46,089 bases of DNA from an uncultured Fidelibacterota bacterium (GTDB lineage: Bacteria > Fidelibacterota > Marinisomatia > Marinisomatales > TCS55), in NCBI GenBank assembly GCA_913009735.1, contig CAJVYU010000010.1, forward strand, positions 1 through 46,089, written 5' to 3'. The notes beneath the pieces are model-generated. The model did not search any database and was not told the DNA's origin. It saw only the letters and a list, made by a program, of their open reading frames with translations. The stretch's first letter is position 1; each line of letters begins with the position of its first letter. This document shows positions 25,832 to 34,829 of this stretch, piece after piece. Made by a program: the position numbers and the translations under genes.

Positions 25832-26938
25832 TCATTGTTCACGATATATTTCCTTTAATATCACTAATACATCATCCGTTGTTAAATCCACAATATTATT
25901 ATCCATCCGTCCTTTTGTAAATGATTCTTCAGCTAATTTTAGTAGTTGATTTTCCGGGATTCCCCATTCATCCAATGTACAGGGAATTACACCCTGGGGA
26001 ATGGCTTTAATCGTTTGTTTTAATTCATCATAAGTCAATTCATTATTTTTACAAATTCTATCCAGCGGTTCCTTGATGAATTCCCCATTCATTTCTAATA
26101 AGGGTAATAAACTGATCGAAGCCGCAACTCCATGGGGAATTCCATAATGAATCGTCAGCGGGTAACTCATTGAATGGGCAGCAGCTGTCGTTGTATTGGA
26201 AAACGCTAATCCGGCAACTGTGGAAGCTTTTAAAAGATTATTTCTTATTAGTAAATCAGAAGTGTTTTTCTTTAATGCTTCCCCATTTTTTAGAATCGAG
26301 CAAATAGCTGATACGGCAAAATCAGTAGATGTATCGTTCGCATTCTTATTCCAAATAGATTCAAAACTATGGCTTAAAGCATCCATCACAGTTATAATAG
26401 AAATGTCCAGGGGAAGAGACAATGTTAAATTCCCGTCCAATATTGCTATACTTGGATATAAATCCGGGTGAGAAATGGAGTATTTCCTTTTTTCATTCAT
26501 ATTCCATACAACCCCCCACATAGTCACTTCACTTGCAGTGCCATGGGTTGTGGGTAGAAATATGGATGGAATCGTCTGCGGAAATTTTCCTTTATGCTCT
26601 ATTAATTCATAAATATCCGATTTCTCCAAACACAGATGTGCCATGACAACTTTTGCTAAATCCATGACAGAACCCCCTCCCAAGGCGATTACCCCATCAA
26701 ACATGTTCTCTTGACAAAATTTTATAGCATTTATACAGTTTTCAAAAGTTGGATGACTACCAACATTGCTGAAAATAGATTCAGGATCGAATTTCGAATC
26801 AAGGTTTAACCGTTTTCTATTTCCGGGTGATGTTACAATAATCGGTGCAGTAATTTTTAAATTCTCTATACTGCTATTTAAACCAAGTAGCCAATTATCA
26901 GTTTTAATAATTTTTACAGGATTATAATAATTTAACAT
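25832..26938 (-). CDS. Iron-containing alcohol dehydrogenase, phosphonate-associated type
   Basis: This 368-residue protein is a group III Fe-dependent alcohol dehydrogenase: nucleotide-binding GGGSVMDLAK near residue 103, then PTTHGTASEVT, and metal ligands in VMDALSHSFESIW and AHSMSYPLTIHYGIPHG. It most resembles phosphonate-linked members that reduce phosphonoacetaldehyde to 2-hydroxyethylphosphonate. That reading is supported by the PEP mutase and phosphonopyruvate decarboxylase remnants directly upstream. Since these are broken, the aldehyde must come from elsewhere, or the enzyme now has another substrate. Confidence 0.82.
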   Translation of the reverse strand: MLNYYNPVKIIKTDNWLLGLNSSIENLKITAPIIVTSPGNRKRLNLDSKFDPESIFSNVGSHPTFENCINAIKFCQENMFDGVIALGGGSVMDLAKVVMAHLCLEKSDIYELIEHKGKFPQTIPSIFLPTTHGTASEVTMWGVVWNMNEKRKYSISHPDLYPSIAILDGNLTLSLPLDISIITVMDALSHSFESIWNKNANDTSTDFAVSAICSILKNGEALKKNTSDLLIRNNLLKASTVAGLAFSNTTTAAAHSMSYPLTIHYGIPHGVAASISLLPLLEMNGEFIKEPLDRICKNNELTYDELKQTIKAIPQGVIPCTLDEWGIPENQLLKLAEESFTKGRMDNNIVDLTTDDVLVILKEIYREQ

Positions 26939-26953
26939 GGAAGAATCTGATAA

Positions 26954-27010
26954 TTACCTTTCCAGGAATTTTATGAAATTTTCTCTATTATCGATAGGTT
27001 TGATGGTCAT
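26954..27010 (-). pseudogene. C-terminal remnant of phosphonopyruvate decarboxylase
   Basis: Eighteen codons starting at an ATG that overlaps the previous stop (TAATG) read MTIKPIDNRENFIKFLER. This resembles the extreme C-terminus of phosphonopyruvate decarboxylases (pattern RP-x3-P-x-E-N-K-x2-F-M-x-F-L). All catalytic parts are missing. The position between a PEP mutase remnant and the phosphonate-type Fe-ADH is where an intact decarboxylase gene normally sits. The match is short and judged by eye. Confidence 0.5.
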
Positions 27011-27213
27011 TAATTGACCTTATGAATCAGGGTAATGATATCACGAATAGACATGCAGTATTCATTCGATGCTTTTTTGGCCCGGCTATTTCCCAGAATG
27101 GATTGCGTCGTATCTATCATTACCGGGTAAGTTGAACGCAGTAAATGGTTTGCGTCAATAATGACATTTACACCTAAAACCTGTAATTCAGATATAGTTA
27201 TGGGGTGATTCAT
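27010..27213 (-). pseudogene. C-terminal remnant of phosphoenolpyruvate mutase
   Basis: The 67-residue frame has the C-terminal end of PEP phosphomutase, the enzyme that makes the first C-P bond: SELQVLGVNVIIDANHLLRS, then YPVMIDTTQSILGNSR and CMSIRDIITLI. The family is about 290 residues. The N-terminal three quarters with the active site (EDKXXXXXNS region) are absent, and an in-frame TAA lies just upstream. The 127-base gap up to the NTP-transferase shows no further homology. It is a deletion scar and not a working gene. Confidence 0.78.
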
Positions 27214-27340
27214 TATATTTTTTGTTTTATTTGTCAGGTGAAATTACATTTTACAGAAGAATGACTACGTAATATAAAATCCGAAACGCAACGTTTATTA
27301 TAACGCCAGTCTTTAAAAAAAATAATATTCGCCACCCGTT

Positions 27341-28075
27341 TTAGAAAAGGTTATCTTTATCCTGTTCTGCAATCTTTCGTGCATAATCCAGATCTTCTGC
27401 AAAGTCGATTTCAAGGCACGGATAACGTGATACATCCGTGAAATAAACATGATGTCTATTCAGGATTAATTCTATTGCTGCTTCAAAATAATCTTCTTTT
27501 CCGCCGGCATCGATTAGTTGCTCAAGGGAATCAGCAAATGCCCGGTTGAAATTTTTAGAAAATTTTGCTACCCCAATAAATTCCCCCAAACAATTTTCCG
27601 GTACTAATTTTTTACCGATTGCAACCACTCTATTATTCGCTCCTTCTATTACTTTCACTTCTTCCCTGCCGCAGACTTTTACATCCACTGCCAGTACAGT
27701 TTCATGGTCGTTATAAATAACCTGTTCTAATAATTTTGAAGGATACAATACATCACCATTCATTAAAATATAATCATCAATCCGCAATTGATTTCTGCAC
27801 AGATAAACAGAATGAGCTGTATTTGTTTCAAAGAAATGGTGATTGATTATGTATTCTATATTTAAATCTGCGAATTTCGTTGAAATAAAATCCATGATCT
27901 TTTCACGATAATAACCAAGTACAATTGTGATGTTGTTGATCTGTTGATTTTTCAACGAATCCAATTGTCTTTCTAGAATTGTTTTCCCTCCAATATCTAA
28001 AAGACATTTTGGAGTGGTTTCGGTAATCGGATAGAGCCTTCGAGACACACCTGCGGTTAAAATAATTGCTTTCAC
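27341..28075 (-). CDS. Nucleotidyltransferase for a polar head group
   Basis: This 244-residue protein has the NTP-transferase fold: N-terminal ILTAGVSRRLYPITETTPKC with the G-x-x-x-R-L-x-P-x-T-x3-PK signature, LMNGDVLYP metal-site region and DYFEAAIELIL later. It is closest in type to phosphocholine or phosphonate cytidylyltransferases (LicC/PntC-like) and to small sugar-phosphate nucleotidyltransferases. It lies 20 bases after a TagF-like transferase and before the phosphonate remnants, so its original job may have been CMP-activation of a phosphonate such as 2-hydroxyethylphosphonate. Confidence 0.8.
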   Translation of the reverse strand: MKAIILTAGVSRRLYPITETTPKCLLDIGGKTILERQLDSLKNQQINNITIVLGYYREKIMDFISTKFADLNIEYIINHHFFETNTAHSVYLCRNQLRIDDYILMNGDVLYPSKLLEQVIYNDHETVLAVDVKVCGREEVKVIEGANNRVVAIGKKLVPENCLGEFIGVAKFSKNFNRAFADSLEQLIDAGGKEDYFEAAIELILNRHHVYFTDVSRYPCLEIDFAEDLDYARKIAEQDKDNLF

Positions 28076-28095
28076 GGGGTATTGAATCTAATGAT

Positions 28096-29196
28096 TTATT
28101 TAGAGGTGTCCATTAGCTTTGCTTCAATAAAATCTACTAACCTGCTTGATGCATTGCCATCAGCTTTAAAAAGAAACTCCGGTATGGCTTTCTTCCGTTG
28201 GCTGCTCATCGTATCCGGAGAATTAAGAATTTCATCGATCAATCCAATTATTTGATTAGCGTCTTTTATTTGATTTGTAAAATTGACCTTCTCCATACGT
28301 GCTTTGTCGAAACGTTTGTTTACTAAACCTGGTATTAATTTATGATGCTTACGATAGGTAAAATCAAGACATTGTACTATTGGACGATCCAGCACTAAAT
28401 ACTCAAACATCGTAGACGAAATATCTGTTAGTAGTAAATCGCTGATTAAATAATAATCGATAATATTAATATCCATTTTGTCCACAATATATACATTCAC
28501 TTTTTTGCTTAATTCCTTTATTGCTTCAATATGATGAATATACTTTTCCATTTGCCATGAAAATTGATGCAATTTCAGAATGAGGTTAAAACGGAAGTCA
28601 TTTTTTATCAGTGATTCAACCGTTTTTTCCACTGATGACGGATAAAATGTCGGAGTATAAAAAACAGTTTTATTATTGATATCTAATCCTGGAGCTTCTA
28701 ATGCTTTATGATGATCCTTCACTGATGAATTTATCAAGGGGTCAAGTTTTGTAAAGCCACACAATGCAAGCTGTTCTTTCTTAAATCCCATTGATAACAT
28801 ATTGTTAATTCGCCCCTGAGATTCAATAGCATATATATCAATTTGCGATGATGTATCTTTATAGTATGACGATTTTAAACCGATACCATGGTAAATCATA
28901 ACCGACAAAGTTTGTTTATTAGCAAATAAGCTGTTTCTTTCAATATTACCGATAAATAAAATGTCAGGTTTTAAATTCGCACACTGTGCAAGTCTTTTTT
29001 CTTCCGTTTTAGCTTGGATTACATGCACCGGTTTATTAGTAAAAATGTTTTTGAAAATATTAAGTTTTGCTTCTCCTTCATTTGAAGAAAGCGAAACATA
29101 GATTAAATAATTATCTCTAGCTATTAGTTCATCTATCACAGGAAGAAATTGGGGCAAGTAATAAAGATGCCGGACTTCAAATAGAACCGTTTTCAT
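28096..29196 (-). CDS. CDP-glycerol glycerophosphotransferase-family protein (TagB/F-like)
   Basis: This 366-residue protein shows the GT-B-like polymerase fold of teichoic acid enzymes: TVFYTPTFYPSS around residue 190, then the catalytic-site segment LLLTDISSTMFEYLVLDRPIVQ near 283. Members transfer polyol-phosphates from CDP-polyols onto a glycan. It lacks a signal peptide. It overlaps the next upstream member of the same family by 4 bases. In a Gram-negative genome such enzymes normally decorate capsule or LPS and do not build wall teichoic acid. Confidence 0.85.
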   Translation of the reverse strand: MKTVLFEVRHLYYLPQFLPVIDELIARDNYLIYVSLSSNEGEAKLNIFKNIFTNKPVHVIQAKTEEKRLAQCANLKPDILFIGNIERNSLFANKQTLSVMIYHGIGLKSSYYKDTSSQIDIYAIESQGRINNMLSMGFKKEQLALCGFTKLDPLINSSVKDHHKALEAPGLDINNKTVFYTPTFYPSSVEKTVESLIKNDFRFNLILKLHQFSWQMEKYIHHIEAIKELSKKVNVYIVDKMDINIIDYYLISDLLLTDISSTMFEYLVLDRPIVQCLDFTYRKHHKLIPGLVNKRFDKARMEKVNFTNQIKDANQIIGLIDEILNSPDTMSSQRKKAIPEFLFKADGNASSRLVDFIEAKLMDTSK

Positions 29197-30212
29197 GATA
29201 CTATTTTTCTTATCTGTCTTTTTTGCAGCCAGTTTGGTTTTTTCAATTTCAACGATTGTAATTCTTTTGATTGAATAACTTTTTTAATGGCTTCAATAAT
29301 ACGTTCAGCTGATTTTCCATCAGTATAGGGATGAAGTTCATTTAAATATGACTTGCGATTTGAACTGTATTCATTAGGATCTTTAAAAGATCGTTCAATT
29401 GCATTTTCCAACTGGCTTGGATTGATTATATTAATTCCCTTATCTTTTCTTGTGGTTGCTTTATAGGTAACGATTGGTCTGTCAAAAAGTAAAAATTCGT
29501 ACGCAACTGATGATGTATCGGTGAGCAATAAATCCGAAGCTTCCATATAAGGGAGAATATTTTCATCTTTGATTATCCTAAAGTTATTATTAATAATTTG
29601 ATTATATTTTTTTACGAATTCTTTTGCCATCAAAGGATGAAATTTTACTAACCACTTATATGGTTTATTTTCTGCTAATGTTTGTATTTCACTGTAAAGG
29701 TCATTTGCACTTGAATACCGCGGGCTGAATGTGGGAGCGTATAAAATAACAATGTCTTTTTTTTCAAATCCAAATTCCACTTTACGCTCATGTTTATTAT
29801 TTATCTGCAAAGTGTCCAGTTTTGGCCAACCGGTTTCTCTAACTAAAAAATGTTTATATTTATTTGCCAATATTTCAAATTTGCGAGTCATATATGGCCC
29901 CGGTGTACAATAAAGATCAAAAAAATTCGTAATTCTGTAATGTCCTCTTTTTTCCTCTCCAAGACCATGAAAAATCTGAACTTTTAAACCGGGCCAATAA
30001 TCCGGTACTACATTTCCGGGAACTATCACTGCATCCGGATTAAAGTCTTCGACATTTTGGCTGGTTTGCAATCGTTCACCGGGAGGAATTATTTCTCCGG
30101 CTGAAGCAGCTGTAAACCACTTTACCAAATAGCCCGATTGCTTTGCAGCCTTTTGCACGGTCTCTAATATGGAGAATGAGTATGGTTTGGTTACAAATAG
30201 TAAAATTTTCAA
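29193..30212 (-). CDS. CDP-glycerol glycerophosphotransferase-family protein (TagB/F-like)
   Basis: This 339-residue protein has the same family marks: VILYAPTFSPRYS near residue 157, WLVKFHPLM and DLLLTDTSSVAYEFLLFDRP near 230. It is a divergent paralogue of the neighbour at 28096-29196 and not a recent duplicate. The first gene of the minus arm, it faces the inositol-phosphate synthase gene across a 286-base AT-rich divergent promoter region. The acceptor and donor are unknown; a CDP- or CMP-linked head group made by the adjacent nucleotidyltransferase is likely. Confidence 0.85.
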   Translation of the reverse strand: MKILLFVTKPYSFSILETVQKAAKQSGYLVKWFTAASAGEIIPPGERLQTSQNVEDFNPDAVIVPGNVVPDYWPGLKVQIFHGLGEEKRGHYRITNFFDLYCTPGPYMTRKFEILANKYKHFLVRETGWPKLDTLQINNKHERKVEFGFEKKDIVILYAPTFSPRYSSANDLYSEIQTLAENKPYKWLVKFHPLMAKEFVKKYNQIINNNFRIIKDENILPYMEASDLLLTDTSSVAYEFLLFDRPIVTYKATTRKDKGINIINPSQLENAIERSFKDPNEYSSNRKSYLNELHPYTDGKSAERIIEAIKKVIQSKELQSLKLKKPNWLQKRQIRKIVS

Positions 30213-30441
30213 AATATTTCTAAACTGATTTGGAGTGAATTTATAACAATTAATTTTTAGAACCCTTTGATAATCTTTTTACAAAATTATATCAAGTGGC
30301 GTTTTGGTTATAACGGCAATTCAGTTAATAATTACGATTCCAATTTTAAAATACATAACAATCTGAATGTAAAACCGACCCTTATAAATAACTATAAAAA
30401 TGTATTAGTTTACCGTTCGAAAATTTATTATTCTAAACAAA

Positions 30442-30470
30442 TTGATACAATAATCTGTTTATTTCATAAT
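30442..30470 (+). promoter_or_regulatory. Candidate promoter of the inositol-phosphate operon
   Basis: TTGATA (30442-30447) and CATAAT (30465-30470) are separated by exactly 17 bases and end 28 bases before the ATG at 30499. A ribosome site AAAGGA follows about 8 bases before the start. The rest of the 30213-30498 divergent spacer is AT-rich with no other feature. Whether this organism uses E. coli-like promoters is not known. Confidence 0.35.
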
Positions 30471-30498
30471 CATTAAAATAACATAAAGGAATTATTGA

Positions 30499-31803
30499 AT
30501 GGAACTTCATAAACCCAAAGGAAAACTGGGAGTCCTCATACCGGGTATGGGTGCTGTCGCCAGTACCTTCATCTCCGGCATTGAGGCTATCAAACAAGGA
30601 TTGGGAAAACCGGTGGGCAGCATGACCCAAATGGGCACCATACGCCTCGGTAAACGAACCGAAAACCGGACACCCCTGGTTAAGGATTTCGTTCCCTTGG
30701 CAGATCTTGAAGATCTGGTTTTTACCGGTTGGGACATCAACCCTGAGAACCTACATGAAATATGTGTTAGATCTGGCGTCCTTGACCGTGACTTAGTAAA
30801 CACATTAAAACCGCAGCTTGAAAAAATAAATGTACTCAAAGCCGTTTTTGATAAACAATATGTCCGGCGCTTGTCAGGCGATTGGGTCAAAACCGGTAAA
30901 AATAAAATGGATTTGGCTGAACAGGTCGATACCGACATTCAGACGTTTATCAAAGAGAATAATACTGAATCAAATGTGATGGTCTGGTGCGGCAGTACGG
31001 AAATATATATGAAACCATCAGAGGTACATTCATCGCTGTCAAAGTTTGAGAAAGGTCTGGTCGACAGTGATCCCAAAATTTCACCCAGTATGATTTATGC
31101 TTATGCGGCGTTGAAACTGGGGATTCCTTTTGCCAACGGATCGCCAAATCTTGCAGTCGATATTCCTGCGCTTCAGGAATTGGCTTTGAAGACCGGAACG
31201 CCCATTGCCGGTAAAGATTATAAAACTGGTCAAACACTGATAAAAACAATTATTGCCCCGGGACTGAAAGCCCGGCAGATCGGGATAAAAGGCTGGTTTT
31301 CGACCAATATCCTGGGAAATCGTGATGGCGAAGTATTAGATGATCCGGATGCTTTCAAAACCAAGGAAGAAAGCAAATTAGGAGCCTTGGATTACATTCT
31401 CCAGCCTGAATTATATCCCGATATGTATGGCGACCTGTACCATAAGGTTCGCATTAACTACTATCCGCCGCGCGGTGATAATAAAGAAGGTTGGGATAAT
31501 ATCGACATATTCGGATGGTTGGGATATCCGATGCAAATCAAGATTGATTTTCTGTGCCGGGATAGTATCCTGGCAGCGCCGATTGTCCTTGACCTGGTAT
31601 TGTTTCTTGACCTGGCAAAACGAGCCGGGATGAAGGGAATCCAGGAATGGCTCTCCTTCTATTTTAAAAGTCCCATGACATTACCGGAATTATACCCCGA
31701 GCATGATCTGTTTGTGCAACTGGCAAAATTGAAAAATACTTTACGTCATTTTATGGGTGAAGAACTGATCACACACCTGGGACTTGATTACTACGAAGAT
31801 TGA
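30499..31803 (+). CDS. myo-Inositol-1-phosphate synthase
   Basis: This 434-residue NAD-dependent isomerase converts glucose-6-phosphate to inositol phosphate. The NAD-binding start is GVLIPGMGAVASTFISGIEA. The GWDINPENLHE segment, the internal PNLAVDIPALQELA with AGKDYKTGQTL and the late SFYFKSPMT match bacterial and archaeal Ino1 proteins. The start has a good AAAGGA site. It begins the plus arm of the island and is followed by a nucleotidyltransferase 59 bases downstream. That pairing recalls the Ino1/IPCT pair of di-inositol-phosphate synthesis, so its product probably feeds CDP-inositol formation. Confidence 0.92.
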   Translation: MELHKPKGKLGVLIPGMGAVASTFISGIEAIKQGLGKPVGSMTQMGTIRLGKRTENRTPLVKDFVPLADLEDLVFTGWDINPENLHEICVRSGVLDRDLVNTLKPQLEKINVLKAVFDKQYVRRLSGDWVKTGKNKMDLAEQVDTDIQTFIKENNTESNVMVWCGSTEIYMKPSEVHSSLSKFEKGLVDSDPKISPSMIYAYAALKLGIPFANGSPNLAVDIPALQELALKTGTPIAGKDYKTGQTLIKTIIAPGLKARQIGIKGWFSTNILGNRDGEVLDDPDAFKTKEESKLGALDYILQPELYPDMYGDLYHKVRINYYPPRGDNKEGWDNIDIFGWLGYPMQIKIDFLCRDSILAAPIVLDLVLFLDLAKRAGMKGIQEWLSFYFKSPMTLPELYPEHDLFVQLAKLKNTLRHFMGEELITHLGLDYYED

Positions 31804-31862
31804 ATACATCGGAAATATGAAATTATTGCATCCCAAAATTTAACCTCACCAAAAGTTACCCT

Positions 31863-32594
31863 TTGAAGTTAATAATAATTGCCGCCGGTCAGGGGTCGCG
31901 AATCCAATCGTTAAGCAAGGGCACCCCAAAGACACTCCTTAAAATAAATAATCAGCGCATAATCGATTATTTACTGGACAATTGTATCAAAGCCAATATT
32001 CGTGACTGTGTGGTTATCACCGGGTATCGGAGTGATCTGATTGAGGATTATCTGTCAGGTTTATCTTTGGACATCAATATTGAATTTGTTCATAATCCTC
32101 ATTGGAGCAAACCTAACGGTATTAGTGTTTTAGCTGCCAAAACAGCTATCCCGCCGGGAGCGGAATTTTTAATTTCCATGAGCGATCATTTATATGGCGT
32201 GGATCTGTTCCAAAAGGTAATCAACAGCAGATTAGAGGAAACAACAGCTAATGTTGGTTTGGATTTTAATACCGAAAGTATTTTTGATATTGATGATGGA
32301 ATGAAAGTCAAAGTGGACGATCATAACCGAAAAATAATTACAGCCATGTCTAAAAATCTCACGGTCTATGATGCGATCGATTGTGGCGTTTTCAAGTGCC
32401 GCTATGATTTTTTTGGGGTATTGGAACAAGCCGGGGGGATGAATGCGTTTTCGCTTTCGGATGCGTGTAATTTGCTGTTTGCAAAACGGAAATTGGGAGG
32501 AGTAGACATTGGCAATGCTTTTTGGCTTGATATTGATACCGAAGATGCTTTTCAATATTGTGTAAAAAATAGTACCGATTTTTTCTCGCAATAG
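31863..32594 (+). CDS. Nucleotidyltransferase, probably CTP:inositol-1-phosphate cytidylyltransferase
   Basis: This 243-residue protein has the NTP-transferase signature GQGSRIQSLSKGTPKTLLKI at the N-terminus, HNPHWSKPNGISVLAA, and ISMSDHLYG as the metal-binding aspartate region. These resemble inositol-phosphate cytidylyltransferases, which carry SDH in place of GD(V). The start is TTG with no strong ribosome site. It follows the inositol-phosphate synthase gene, which would supply inositol-1-phosphate. No CDP-alcohol phosphatidyltransferase domain is fused or adjacent, so a di-inositol-phosphate osmolyte is not the obvious product. Substrate assignment is inferred from context. Confidence 0.72.
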   Translation: MKLIIIAAGQGSRIQSLSKGTPKTLLKINNQRIIDYLLDNCIKANIRDCVVITGYRSDLIEDYLSGLSLDINIEFVHNPHWSKPNGISVLAAKTAIPPGAEFLISMSDHLYGVDLFQKVINSRLEETTANVGLDFNTESIFDIDDGMKVKVDDHNRKIITAMSKNLTVYDAIDCGVFKCRYDFFGVLEQAGGMNAFSLSDACNLLFAKRKLGGVDIGNAFWLDIDTEDAFQYCVKNSTDFFSQ

Positions 32595-32623
32595 AGTTTT
32601 GGTGAAATCCGGACTAACTAAAA

Positions 32624-33685
32624 TTGAAGATATATTATTTAGCTAATCAGGTTTACCAGTTTTCCTATGCCAAGCCTATTTATCACCGGATTGGCGGGAC
32701 ATTCATTGTAATTAACGCAAAAAAATTATTTCGATTTAAACGGTATCTGAAAAACGGTAACGCCTTTCCGGAAATAAAAACGTTTCGTAATACTCCGGCG
32801 GTAACCAAACGCGATATTAAAAATTTATACAATTTCGATGGCGTTATCTTATCCCAATCCAATACTCGTATAAATTGTGATCATGACCGCTGTAAAACTA
32901 TTTTTATCGGTCATGGCACCGGTGATAAAAAGTATGGCGGAAATCCACGAATTCTTGAGAGTTACGATTATCATTTTCTATCGGGTCCTAAACACCTGGA
33001 GAAGTTAAAAGATGTCGGCTTGAATATTCCCGATGCGAATTTGATTAAAATCGGAAATCCAAGATTTGATGATTATGTAAACGGTCAAATTGACCGAAAA
33101 CAATGTATCGATAATCTTGGCATCGTTGACCGCAGCCGGAAAAATATTTTATATGCTCCTACGTGGAAATGGGGGAACGGTACGCTGCATAAATATGTGT
33201 ATAAATTCTGTAAGGAATTAACCAAGGAATTTAATCTCATTATCAGACCTCATTTTTTTGAGCGAAAATACATCCCTGTTATCAAAGCCTGGACGCAAAT
33301 ACAAGGAATTAAACATGTGTATTTCTCAAATCCGTCGGATATTTTGAATCGTGATACTTTACATGATTTTGCCGTATCCGATATCCTGATAAGTGACACA
33401 TCTTCAATTCTGTATGAATATCTGATTACCAACAATCCTGTTATTATCGCCCAAATTGATTATGATGAATTACATACCATGCCGGAATCCATGGATATCA
33501 GGAGTGTGGCTGCTGTTTACGATAATAGCCCGGAGTCGGATATTTTAAAACTGGTCAAAGAAAACCTGGAAAATCAGGGTCAAAAGAAAAACTACCGGCA
33601 GCTTTTACATAATTGCTTCTACTTTAATGACGGGCACTGTACGGATCGTGCTGTGGAATTTATCAGGTGCTTGCCGACAGTATGA
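32624..33685 (+). CDS. CDP-glycerol glycerophosphotransferase-family protein (TagF-like)
   Basis: This 353-residue protein has the TagB/F-like marks NILYAPTWKWGNG near residue 168, FNLIIRPHFFER and DILISDTSSILYEYLITNNP near 253. GHGTGDKKYGGNPR replaces the HG(T)G-type motif of the family. The start is TTG at 32624, 29 bases after the nucleotidyltransferase. It is the obvious candidate to use the CDP-activated product of the two preceding genes. The stop overlaps the GT2 start as ATGA. Confidence 0.83.
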   Translation: MKIYYLANQVYQFSYAKPIYHRIGGTFIVINAKKLFRFKRYLKNGNAFPEIKTFRNTPAVTKRDIKNLYNFDGVILSQSNTRINCDHDRCKTIFIGHGTGDKKYGGNPRILESYDYHFLSGPKHLEKLKDVGLNIPDANLIKIGNPRFDDYVNGQIDRKQCIDNLGIVDRSRKNILYAPTWKWGNGTLHKYVYKFCKELTKEFNLIIRPHFFERKYIPVIKAWTQIQGIKHVYFSNPSDILNRDTLHDFAVSDILISDTSSILYEYLITNNPVIIAQIDYDELHTMPESMDIRSVAAVYDNSPESDILKLVKENLENQGQKKNYRQLLHNCFYFNDGHCTDRAVEFIRCLPTV

Positions 33686-34728
33686 ATCCGTCTTTATCCA
33701 ATCCGTTTATGTCCGTTGTCATCCGGTCTTATAACCGGTTAAATTATGTTCTTGAACTGGTCGAACGCTGCTTGAATCAGGATTACGATAACTATGAGAT
33801 AGTGGTGTTGGATCAAAGTGATGATACTCACTGGGAAGAACACAAACAGGCCTTTGGTTTACTGGATCAAAAAGTTCGTGTAATCAGAACCAGGCCGAGA
33901 GGTTCGGCAGCCGCCAGGAATTTTGGTGTTATCGTTTCCCGGGGGGAGGTGGTTTTGTTGATGGACGATGACGATTTACCGGTCAGAGATGATTGGATTT
34001 CCGCACATGCCCGGCATTATGAAGATCCCCTTTGTATCGGAGTATCAGGCAAATGTTTAAAACGGATTGACGAGTCGGTTCCCTACAAAAATAAACAATT
34101 AGCTTATGAACGTTGCTTGACCTACTCGTTTTTTCTGAGGGGGAAGGATTTCACCGGAATTGATGAAGTGAAAAAACCGGTCCGGTGGTTACACGGTTTG
34201 AATGCTTCGATTCGCCGATCGTATGTAGTGGAATTGGGTGGATGGTATCCGTACATCAATAATTTTGATGAGCATTCGTTTTGTTTCAAATTACAGAAAG
34301 TAATGAAGCCCGGCGAATATTTGATGTTTGACCCAAAGCCGGTTGTACTGCGGCGATTTGATATCCCCGGCGGACTTGGGAAACGGCAGCTTCCTTTGCC
34401 GCAACTATTAGAAAATCAATTACTTTATTATCACCGGGTTGTTGCTGAATATTACCCGTTCCGCTTTTACAGTTTGTACCCGATATTTATGTTATATGCT
34501 TTTAAATATATTACCCGTTGGTTTCGCGGTTTTTCTTATTTTACCGATAGTATTTGGTTTCGTTGGTTTGAAAAGAAAAATGCTCTGCGTCTATATTTTC
34601 TCCAGGAATTTATTAAATACCCGTTTTTAGTAATCCGCGTTTTGTTAATGAAAAAGCCAAAGTGGGAAGGGTCGCTAACTATCCCCGAGGTAGAGTATTA
34701 CGAGTTTCGCGCTGGAAAATTGTCATGA
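33682..34728 (+). CDS. Family 2 glycosyltransferase
   Basis: The ATG at 33682 overlaps the upstream stop (ATGA) and gives 348 residues; a GTG at 33667 is also open. The GT-A fold is clear: FMSVVIRSYNRLNYVLELVE, IVVLDQSDDT, AAARNFGV and the metal-binding LLMDDDDLPVRDDW. The C-terminal 100 residues include hydrophobic, aromatic stretches (FRFYSLYPIFMLYAFKYI) that may touch the membrane. As the last gene of the plus arm, it probably adds a sugar to the same glycan. Confidence 0.88.
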   Translation: MNPSLSNPFMSVVIRSYNRLNYVLELVERCLNQDYDNYEIVVLDQSDDTHWEEHKQAFGLLDQKVRVIRTRPRGSAAARNFGVIVSRGEVVLLMDDDDLPVRDDWISAHARHYEDPLCIGVSGKCLKRIDESVPYKNKQLAYERCLTYSFFLRGKDFTGIDEVKKPVRWLHGLNASIRRSYVVELGGWYPYINNFDEHSFCFKLQKVMKPGEYLMFDPKPVVLRRFDIPGGLGKRQLPLPQLLENQLLYYHRVVAEYYPFRFYSLYPIFMLYAFKYITRWFRGFSYFTDSIWFRWFEKKNALRLYFLQEFIKYPFLVIRVLLMKKPKWEGSLTIPEVEYYEFRAGKLS

Positions 34729-34829
34729 GTAGAATTTTCTAGCGAGTTACTATCCGTTCAACACTCCTCAGAAGGAAATTCCGCGGAGTAATAATCCATA
34801 AACTGATAAAAGTTCGCGAGAAATGTAGA

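Noticed and set aside
30507-30938. Long antisense frame (143 residues) in the inositol-phosphate synthase gene
   Set aside because: It lies wholly antisense to a clearly recognised gene, is Ser/Pro/Arg-rich in the manner of shadow frames and has no ribosome site.
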